NCBI RefSeq assembly: GCF_003814875.1
Contig: NZ_RKQF01000001.1
Coordinates: 62,001 to 126,000, forward strand
Length of the DNA: 64,000 nt
Direction of reading: 5' to 3'
DNA from: Streptomyces sp. Ag109_O5-1
Lineage (GTDB): Bacteria > Actinomycetota > Actinomycetes > Streptomycetales > Streptomycetaceae
The notes beneath the pieces are model-generated. The model had not been told where the DNA came from. It saw only the letters and a list, made by a program, of their open reading frames with translations, and did no database searches. Positions 58,204 to 64,000 of this stretch are shown one piece after another; within the stretch, counting starts at the first letter, position 1, and every line of letters starts with the position of its first letter. The position numbers and the translations under genes were made by a program.

Positions 58204-59382
58204 TAATGGATCTCGACGGTGTGCGACCGCTCGTATGGTGAGTTCGGTGGGGGGTGGGTGGATGGTCAGGCCGGTATGGGCGAGGAATGACCATGGCAGT
58301 CGGGGGTTGGCATTGATGCGGTGGATGCCTTGCTGAGTGGCGTCGGCGACATCGGCGAGGTGGTCGCCGGCGAGGTTGGCGAGTTCGCGTTTCTTGAGTG
58401 AGGACCACAGCAGTTCCACCGGGTTCAGCTCGGGAGCGTAGGCGGGTAATCGCTCCAGGGTGAGCCAGTCCTGTTCGGTGACCCAGGCCCGCATTGCTCG
58501 GCTCCAGTGGGCGGACAGACCGTCCCGGACCAGAACCACTCGCTCGCCGCGGTAGAACACCTTCATCTGCTCCAGGACCTCGATGAGTCCGGCGGTGTCG
58601 TAGCTGCCGGGCTTGAGGTGGAAGCACAGGCAGGCCCCGCGACCACGGTCGGTGGAGTGGTAGCCCAAGGCTCCGGCCATCGACGCGCGCTTCCAGTTCA
58701 GGCGGTGCCGCAGGAGCGGAGTCCGCCCTCGGGGCGAGTAGGTACGACGGATCTGGGGAAGCAGGGAGACTCCTGATTCGTCGAGGAAGACGATCCAGGC
58801 ACATGTGTTCACGGCCCCTTTTTGATGCGCGGCCACTCGTGCGCGAACCCGCGGGCAATCTCCGACTCGTCCCGCTCGACCGCCCCCCGCTCAGGCCGTT
58901 GCAGGCTCCATCCGAGCCGGCCGGTCAGCAGCCGCCACACCGACGCCTCGACAACACCACCCCCGTTGCCCGGGTGACGACCACGCCGACGCGTTCCAGG
59001 GTCCACAGGTCGGCCTCGAAACCATGAACCTGGGCACCCTTCTCCAACGCGGCCCGGACCATCTCGACCTGGCTGTCGTCCAGCTTCGGCGGGCGTCCGG
59101 TGGCTGCCCGCCTCCGCAGGCCCGAAGCACCGTCTTGCTCCCACACCCGCCGCCACCGCCGCACACTCTCGGCACACACCCCCACCGCCCTCGCGATCTC
59201 CGCATGAGAGACGCCGCCCTCGAACAACTCGACTGCCCGAACACGACGCGCCTCCGCCAACTGAGGCCGCGACAAGGGAGGAAGGGAGGAACCGGCAACC
59301 GAAGGGGAAGGTTGATATGCCACCCCGACAGCCTCCCACCCACACGGCCAACACCCCCACCGAACCTACGAAAAGATCAGTA
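58204..59382 (-). mobile_element. degenerate IS630-family element
   Basis: Transposase fragments on the minus strand (58240-59323) lie between TA dinucleotides at 58204 and 59381. The sequence TTCGGTGGGGG occurs inverted near both ends, consistent with terminal inverted repeats, but the exact ends are uncertain by 20 bases or so. Target duplication of TA is the family rule. The bases 57997-58203 to its left show no gene. Confidence 0.5.
58240..59323 (-). pseudogene. IS630-family transposase with two frameshifts
   Basis: The N-terminal part (59323 to about 58930) has the helix-turn-helix RAVELFEGGVSHAEIARAVGVCAESVRRWRRVWEQDGASGL. The middle (about 58960 to 58815), in another frame, has SVWRLLTGRLGWSLQRPERGAV. 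The DDE part (58836 downwards), in a third frame, has AWIVFLDESGVSLLPQIRRTYSPRG, VVLVRDGLSAHWSRAM and YAPELNPVELLWSSLKKRELANL. All three catalytic acids (D, D, E) are present, but two shifts break the product, which would be about 360 residues. It is a relic unless rescued by frameshifting. Confidence 0.75.
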
Positions 59383-59411
59383 ATGCCATCGTTTCGCGGA
59401 GGTGAACCGCG

Positions 59412-59652
59412 ATGACTCTCCCTGCACACCACCGGCCCGGCCATCTCATGGAATGTGCGTTCCCCTCCCTGGGCTGGGTCGAGTCGATCGCAGCCGAGTT
59501 CGACGACTTCTTCGAGCGGATGAACCGGTTCCTCAGGCCGCCGGTGTCGCGCCGTGCGTCAGGGCCGTCTCGCCCCCTGGCCGACCTGCACGAAACGGGG
59601 ACCTGTCTCGTGGTCGGGGCAGAACTACTCGGCATCAAGCGCGAGGACATCG
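59412..59652 (+). pseudogene. hsp20 (small heat-shock protein) 5' part, interrupted by IS256-family element
   Basis: The plus strand reads MTLPAHHRPGHLMECAFPSL, then FDDFFERMNRFL and PLADLHETGTCLVVGAELLGIKREDI. This is the N-terminus and first alpha-crystallin strands of actinobacterial Hsp20. The frame is cut at 59652 by the IS element. Its continuation DIDVEVNERELR resumes at 61081 after one copy of the 8-bp target duplication. Confidence 0.8.
59645..59652. repeat. target-site duplication, left copy
   Basis: GGACATCG, identical to 61081-61088, flanks the IS256-family element. Confidence 0.85.
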
Positions 59653-61080
59653 GATGGTGTCCCTTTTCGTGGTGTTGGCGATCAATCGGTAGGCGTGTTC
59701 GGGTTGTTGGGTAGCGCGGGGGCGCTTTCGGGGCGTTCGCGGTAGAGCTCGTCCATGCTGCCTTCGGGCAGGTAGCGGCGGGGGAAAGCGATCCATTCGT
59801 CATGCATCTCGAAGAGCACGGCGGTGACCAGTCGCAAGAGCGCGTCGTCGTTGGGGAAGACCTGGACGACGTCGGTGCGGCGCTTGATCTCCCGGTTGAT
59901 CCGTTCCAGCGGGTTGGTCGACTGGATCTTCTTCCAGTGCCTCGGCGGGAAGTCCGCGAACGCGGTCAGATCCTCCTTCGCGTCCAGCAGCATGGCTTTG
60001 ACCTTGGGAAACTGGGTGCCGAGCATGTCGGCGACGGTGTCGAGCTGGGTGCGCACCAGCTCGGCGGTGGGCTGGGTGAAGATGGTGCGGATGGTCGCGG
60101 CGACCATTTCGCCGGAGTCCCGGTCGATCACGTTGAAGACGTTCCGCAGGAAATGAACCCTGCACCGCTGCCAGGCGGCGCCGAGCATGACCTTGCGGAC
60201 CGCGGCGACCAGACCGGAGTGCTGGTCGGTGACGACGAGGCGGACCCCGGACAGGCCGCGTTCGCGCAGGGAGCGCAGGAACTCCTTCCAGAACGCCTCG
60301 CTCTCGCTGTCTCCGACCATCAGGCCCAGCACCTCGCGGTTGCCGTCCTCGGTGATGCCGGTGGCGACCACGACGGCCCGCGAGACGATCTGGTGGTTCA
60401 CCCGTGCCTTGCAGTAGGTCGCGTCCAGGTAGACGTAGGGGAAGCGGACGTGATCCAGCGGGCGGGTGCGGAACGCGCTCAGCGGTTCATCCAGCGTCGC
60501 GCAGATCCGTGAGACCTCCGACTTCGAGATGCCGCTGTCCCCGCCCAGGGCTTTGACCAGGTCATCCACGCTGCGGGTGGAGACGCCGTGCACGTATGCC
60601 TCCATGATGACGGCGTAGAGGGCCTGGTCGATGCGGCGCCGGCGCTCCAGCAGGGACGGGAAGAAGCTGCCGGTGCGGACTTTGGGGATCTCCAGGTCGA
60701 GATCGCCGGCCAGCGTGGTCAGTACCTTCTCCCGGTGCCCGTTGCGGATGTTGGTCCGTGTCGGCGTGTGCTCGTTCCACTCCGCGCCGATGTGGGCACT
60801 CGCTTCGGCCTCGATCAGCTCCTGCACCATCCGCTCGGCGATGGCGCGGATGAGTTCGATTCCGTCGGTCGAGCGTAGTGACTCAAGCAGCCGTATCAGC
60901 TCAGACTGGGACAGGGCCATCGTGCACTCCTCGTGGTTGAACTGGGCGTTCACCAAGGAGAGTTACGCGATGGCCCGCCTCCTGTTCAGGGAGCGGTACT
61001 CACCCGTGGAAGTGCGCCCCGGGCAGACGCCCGCGCACTCCCAGCCGCTGATCGCCAACACCACGCCGAGGGACACGATC
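59653..61080 (-). mobile_element. IS256-family insertion sequence, intact
   Basis: The 1428-bp element has 32-bp terminal inverted repeats at 59653-59684 and 61049-61080 (28 of 32 identical; ends GATGGTGTCCC and GATCGTGTCCC). It is flanked by direct copies of GGACATCG and carries one full-length transposase. It lies inside hsp20. Confidence 0.9.
59682..60920 (-). CDS. IS256-family transposase
   Basis: The 412-residue mutator-type transposase has the N-terminal MVQELIEAEASAHIGAEWNEHTPTRTNIRNGHREK, the core LDLEIPKVRTGSFFPSLLERRRRIDQALYAVIMEAYVHGVSTRSVDDLVKALG, and DDE residues in YVYLDATYCKARVNHQIVSRAVVVATG, VRLVVTDQHSGLVAAVRKV and STNPLERINREIKRRTDVVQVFPN. It has normal length with no stops. 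The ATG at 60920 has GAGGAG upstream. The stop overlaps the left inverted repeat. Confidence 0.93.
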   Translation of the reverse strand: MALSQSELIRLLESLRSTDGIELIRAIAERMVQELIEAEASAHIGAEWNEHTPTRTNIRNGHREKVLTTLAGDLDLEIPKVRTGSFFPSLLERRRRIDQALYAVIMEAYVHGVSTRSVDDLVKALGGDSGISKSEVSRICATLDEPLSAFRTRPLDHVRFPYVYLDATYCKARVNHQIVSRAVVVATGITEDGNREVLGLMVGDSESEAFWKEFLRSLRERGLSGVRLVVTDQHSGLVAAVRKVMLGAAWQRCRVHFLRNVFNVIDRDSGEMVAATIRTIFTQPTAELVRTQLDTVADMLGTQFPKVKAMLLDAKEDLTAFADFPPRHWKKIQSTNPLERINREIKRRTDVVQVFPNDDALLRLVTAVLFEMHDEWIAFPRRYLPEGSMDELYRERPESAPALPNNPNTPTD

Positions 61081-61088
61081 GGACATCG
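61081..61088. repeat. target-site duplication, right copy
   Basis: GGACATCG, identical to 59645-59652, follows the right end of the element. Confidence 0.85.
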
Positions 61089-61125
61089 ACGTCGAGGTCA
61101 ACGAGCGGGAACTGCGCAAGTCCCC
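61081..61125 (+). pseudogene. hsp20 continuation after the IS element, 3'-deleted
   Basis: After the target duplication the plus strand reads DIDVEVNERELR, continuing the alpha-crystallin strand broken at 59652. It then changes to KSPSPAPATFQ, which is not Hsp20-like, so the rest of the gene was lost independently of the insertion. Confidence 0.65.
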
Positions 61126-61170
61126 AAGCCCAGCACCGGCAACGTTCCAGGACGTCCTGATCAGCCGTGA

Positions 61171-62418
61171 TCACGCAGAGCCGACTCCGAGCCTGTCCAG
61201 GACCTGACAGGCCCGGGCAACCCCGTCCTCGGCTGCCAAGGTCCGGCCGAGCCCGAGAGCGGTCTCGGTGTAGGGGGCATGCCGGGTGAGGGCGTGCAGG
61301 CGATCGACGAGGGCGGCAACGGTGAGCTTACGGATCGGCAGCGGCGCGGGCCCCGCGCCGAGTTCATGCACCCGTGCGGCCCAGTAGGGCTGGTCTCCGA
61401 AGAACGGGCAGATCAGGGAGGGTCTTCCGGCGCGCAGTGCCGAGGCCGTCGTGCCGGCTCCGCCATGGTGGACGACAGCGGCCATCCTGGGAAACAACCA
61501 GTCGTGGGGGGTGTCGCCGACCACGAGGATGTCGTCCTCGCTGGTGGCGGGGTCCCCCGGCAGCACTCCACGCAGGTTCGCCCGACGCAGGGCCGTCCGT
61601 ACGAGGGCGTCGGTCGCCTCGGGGTCGCCGGTTTTCATGCTGCCGAATCCGACGTAGACGGGTGGAGGGCCGTCGGACAGGAAGGCAAGCAGTCGTCGCG
61701 AGGGGGTCCACAGTGGCTGCGCATGGTGCCAGAAGCCGGTGACGTGGACGTTCCGTCCCCAGTCGGACGGCCGCGGCACGACGGTGGGGCTGAACGCACA
61801 CAGCACGGGGGCTTGGCGCACCGGCCGGAAGGGGGCCGACCGGGACAACTCCGGGAGGCCCAGACTCTCCCGGCGCCATGCGTTGACGAACCGCCGGAAC
61901 ACCATCCAGGACCCGAGGTCGACGGCACCGAAACTGAGCCGGTTACCCACGCCGCCCAGCATCCGGGCAGCCGGCGCGAACGGGTGTGGGAAGACCTTCG
62001 TCGGCTGGCTCGGCTGGAAGTGAATGACGGCGTGCGGGACTTGGAGGTACTCGCTCAGGTGAAGACCGAGGAAGCTGAAGGTTGGTGCCAGAACCAGGTC
62101 GGCTCCCTTCGTGCCGACCTGCGTCTCCTCAAGCATCGACATCATGCGAGGTCGTAGGACCCGGTCCATATGCCGGATGAACGCCACCGGGTTCCGTCGT
62201 CCGGCGAGGAGTTCCTGGCCCTCGGCCGACTCGACGATCTCCACCGGGTCGACCGGAAGGGGATGAAGATCCAGGCCCGCATCGGCGATCAGACGCCGAT
62301 AGCGGAGACTGGCCAGGATCCTCACAGTGTCGCCCCGACGGAGCAGTGCTCGCCCCAGTGCCAGGCAGGGCTGGACGTCGCCGCGGGATCCCGCGGCGAA
62401 AATCGCCACTTGCCGCAT
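61171..62418 (-). CDS. GT1-family (UGT-type) glycosyltransferase
   Basis: The 415-residue protein has the GT-B fold: QVAIFAAGSRGDVQPCLALGRALLRRGDTVRILAS at the start, as in sterol and macrolide glucosyltransferases. Then come VYVGFGSMKTGDPEATDALV near 255-275 and the donor-binding signature DWLFPRMAAVVHHGGAGTTASALRAGRPSLICPFFGDQPYWAARVHELG near 310-358. It probably uses a UDP- or dTDP-sugar to glycosylate a lipid or polyketide. Its ATG lies four bases after the esterase stop, so the two genes are coupled. Confidence 0.87.
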   Translation of the reverse strand: MRQVAIFAAGSRGDVQPCLALGRALLRRGDTVRILASLRYRRLIADAGLDLHPLPVDPVEIVESAEGQELLAGRRNPVAFIRHMDRVLRPRMMSMLEETQVGTKGADLVLAPTFSFLGLHLSEYLQVPHAVIHFQPSQPTKVFPHPFAPAARMLGGVGNRLSFGAVDLGSWMVFRRFVNAWRRESLGLPELSRSAPFRPVRQAPVLCAFSPTVVPRPSDWGRNVHVTGFWHHAQPLWTPSRRLLAFLSDGPPPVYVGFGSMKTGDPEATDALVRTALRRANLRGVLPGDPATSEDDILVVGDTPHDWLFPRMAAVVHHGGAGTTASALRAGRPSLICPFFGDQPYWAARVHELGAGPAPLPIRKLTVAALVDRLHALTRHAPYTETALGLGRTLAAEDGVARACQVLDRLGVGSA

Positions 62419-62422
62419 GACA

Positions 62423-63421
62423 TCACGCCCCGATCGACTTCATGACCGACGGCCAGATGCTGTGCAACTCCGCCTGCCAGTAGGGCCAGGAATGCGTCCC
62501 CGGTGTGTACAGATGCGTCGTGACGTCGACGCCCGCAGAGCGGAGCGACCACGCGAATCTCTCGATCTGACCCGACAGCGGTGCCTCGCCCAGCACGCTC
62601 GCCAGCCAAACATCGGCGGGGCGTCCCCCGTCCAGCGGTCCGGACTGGCTGCTGCCCGCGGAGAGATAGACGTGCATTCCACGGAAGGCACACGGCATTG
62701 CAGCAGGATTGTGGGCTTGCCAGACTTCGACGTTCTTCACCGGGTCTCCCCAGACGTCTTTAATATCGATACCCTCCTTCCCGGTACCAAAGGCGAGTTC
62801 CAGGCGCACGGCAAGGTCGTTCAGATCCACGTAAGAGCTCATTGAGGCCACATAACGGAACATTCCCCGGTTGTGCGCCGCGTAGTTGAGCGCGCCGAAA
62901 CCCCCCATGGACAGTCCCATGACAGCTCGTGAGTGGCTGGCACGGAACTTCTTTTCCATCAGCGGCACGAGTTCATGGGTGTGAAAGGTTTCCCAGCGGG
63001 GAGCACCGGCGAACCAGTCGCTGTAGTAACCGTTCCTTCCGGCGTCCGGCATGACGACCAGCACGTCATATTCCTTCGCCAACGCTTCCACGTCTGTCTC
63101 CCGCGTCCAGGACGTGTAGTCGTCGTCGCCGCCGTGGAACAAGTAAACAACCGGAAAGGTGGCTTCCGGCCTTTCCCTCCAGTGCACGGGAAGAATGATG
63201 CGGACCGGAATGGACATTCCCATCGCCGGAGAACTGACCATGAGATCGCGCATTCGCTTGTCGATGACTTTCATGCCAGTGACACGGGCCTCCGCATGGT
63301 GAGGCCAGGGAGAGGCGTCCGGTTTCCACTCAGCCGCGTGCGCCTCGGTCGAGAGAAAAGCCGCGGCGAGCCAGAGGCAGACCAAACTCTTTTTCGCATA
63401 CTTCAGAAAAGTGACCCACAC
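62423..63421 (-). CDS. secreted esterase, antigen-85/mycolyltransferase-like
   Basis: The 332-residue precursor has a signal peptide (KKSLVCLWLAAAFLSTEAHA, cleavage near residue 30). The esterase fold has FPVVYLFHGGDDDYTSWTRETDVEALA near 90-116, the nucleophile GLSMGGFGALNYAAHN near 168-183 and a base His in THLYTPGTHSWPYWQAELHSIWP near 312. Antigen-85-like esterases transfer or hydrolyse fatty-acyl groups on sugars. It starts at GTG without a clear SD. Neighbours are a glycosyltransferase downstream and a polyketide synthase thioesterase upstream, suggesting assembly or export of an acylated glycoside. Confidence 0.83.
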   Translation of the reverse strand: MWVTFLKYAKKSLVCLWLAAAFLSTEAHAAEWKPDASPWPHHAEARVTGMKVIDKRMRDLMVSSPAMGMSIPVRIILPVHWRERPEATFPVVYLFHGGDDDYTSWTRETDVEALAKEYDVLVVMPDAGRNGYYSDWFAGAPRWETFHTHELVPLMEKKFRASHSRAVMGLSMGGFGALNYAAHNRGMFRYVASMSSYVDLNDLAVRLELAFGTGKEGIDIKDVWGDPVKNVEVWQAHNPAAMPCAFRGMHVYLSAGSSQSGPLDGGRPADVWLASVLGEAPLSGQIERFAWSLRSAGVDVTTHLYTPGTHSWPYWQAELHSIWPSVMKSIGA

Positions 63422-63573
63422 GGGCAGGAGTATGACGAAATGATCTGATTACCACCAGCAGACACTCCGTTCAACGAAGGGCAATGATCCGTACAGCCGA
63501 GCTGCGCTCGCGGGGTACCGGACCCGGCATCACCCGCTCGCAGGCCGTGCTCTGGCAGGTGAAAAGCGGCTGC

Positions 63574-63605
63574 GCCTGTTCCACAGGTGAGCCTGCGGAA
63601 CAGGC
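63574..63605 (-). terminator. hairpin terminator after the polyketide synthase
   Basis: GCCTGTTCC (63574-63582) and GGAACAGGC (63597-63605) pair, with inner CAGG/CCTG and a TGAG loop, giving a 13-bp stem with one mismatch, 13 bases past the stop at 63618. The rest of 63422-63617 holds the esterase promoter region, with no gene. Confidence 0.75.
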
Positions 63606-63617
63606 ACGGTGCGCCGA

Positions 63618-64000
63618 TCACCGGGTGGGCCACCCCATGGCCCGGGTGACGTGCTGCGCGATGGTCTGGACGTGCGGGGGGTCGATGACGGACAGATGGT
63701 CGCCGTCGACCGGGACGATCTCGAGGGTGGGGCACAGCGGCGCCCACCCGAGGTCGGCGTCCGGCCGGAGGTAGCGCGGGTCCAAAGCGGCGGTGAGCTG
63801 TTGCGGTTGCTTGGCGCGATAGAGCACTACGTGGCCCTCCTGGGGGCGGGGGACATACCGTTCGCCGACACGGGCGTCGATGTACGAGGTCCGTTGGTGC
63901 TCCATGATCCCTGGGCTCATGTCGAGTCCCGCCTCAGCAACCAGACGCATGACGACGTCGATCTGCTGATCGTCCGGGGTGGCCGCCAACTCTTCGTAGG
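63618..64000 (-). CDS. thioesterase end of a type I polyketide synthase (partial)
   Basis: The frame enters from the right edge and gives about 127 residues: EELAATPDDQQIDVVMRLVAEAGLDMSPG, then VVLYRAKQPQQLTAALDPRYLRPDADLGWAPLCPTLEIVPVDGDHLSVIDPPHVQTIA. The GDHLS motif with the catalytic His near the C-terminus fits the last third of a polyketide/peptide synthase thioesterase, most like the Pks13 type by its DP-RYLRPDADLGW stretch (tentative). It would release a finished acyl chain by hydrolysis or transfer. The rest of the protein lies outside the window. Confidence 0.75.
   Translation of the reverse strand, partial: YEELAATPDDQQIDVVMRLVAEAGLDMSPGIMEHQRTSYIDARVGERYVPRPQEGHVVLYRAKQPQQLTAALDPRYLRPDADLGWAPLCPTLEIVPVDGDHLSVIDPPHVQTIAQHVTRAMGWPTR

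Overview
This is a 64-kb piece of a high-GC actinobacterial chromosome, almost certainly Streptomyces. The coding sequences have strong third-position GC, there are many GTG starts, secreted proteins carry twin-arginine signals, and the TetR, MarR, LacI, Fur and MocR regulators, solute-binding lipoprotein and Fur/CatR-like protein are all of streptomycete type. No ribosomal, replication or other core housekeeping operon is present. The density of regulators, exporters, redox enzymes, truncated genes and insertion sequences suggests an accessory or arm-like region (inference).

Layout. 1-9700: end of an unknown gene, an amidohydrolase, a DUF2630 protein, a large secreted GH106-like rhamnosidase behind a perfect 20-bp LacI-type palindrome, a P-loop kinase, an unusual tRNA-Gly-like gene with its own terminator, a CASTOR/POLLUX-like channel and a secreted PI-PLC-like protein. 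9700-26000: TetR/MFS pair with twin operators, two tandem collagen-like membrane proteins, DoxX, a dienelactone-hydrolase-like protein, a broken quinone oxidoreductase, CMD/HxlR pair, MarR plus an MFS transporter fused to a universal-stress-protein domain, a 41-residue His/Lys-rich peptide next to an ABC exporter, a second MFS pump, a phosphotransferase and several hypotheticals.

26000-41000: a redox/electrophile-type block (NAD-binding SDR, two quinone oxidoreductases, nitroreductase, PEP-mutase-like enzyme, AhpD/CMD protein), then two paralogous TetR regulators, a YjbR protein, a MocR regulator, an MFS pump and a double YjdJ-type acetyltransferase. Five 14-bp inverted repeats of the form GGACY-N4-RGWCC lie in the promoter regions of this block, which suggests a previously unmarked TetR regulon. 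Relics of a quinone oxidoreductase, a UvrD-type helicase and a possible MITE lie at its right edge.

41000-49000: a tightly overlapped peptide-ABC operon (lipoprotein, two permeases, double ATPase) ending in a CocE/NonD hydrolase and a TetR regulator. 49000-58000: a LacI-controlled carbohydrate-type region (phytanoyl-CoA-dioxygenase-like protein, SDR, Gfo/Idh/MocA dehydrogenase, two xylose-isomerase-like TIM barrels). It is heavily scarred: one dehydrogenase is frameshifted by a 40-bp palindromic insert, and remnants of a second dehydrogenase, a TetR regulator, an aldehyde dehydrogenase, a 2-hydroxyacid dehydrogenase and an alpha/beta hydrolase remain. 58000-61100: a degenerate IS630-type element and an intact IS256-family element that has split an hsp20 gene, with a visible 8-bp target duplication and 32-bp inverted ends. 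61100-64000: a glycosyltransferase, a secreted antigen-85-like esterase and the thioesterase end of a polyketide synthase, probably one end of a glycolipid or glycosylated polyketide cluster.
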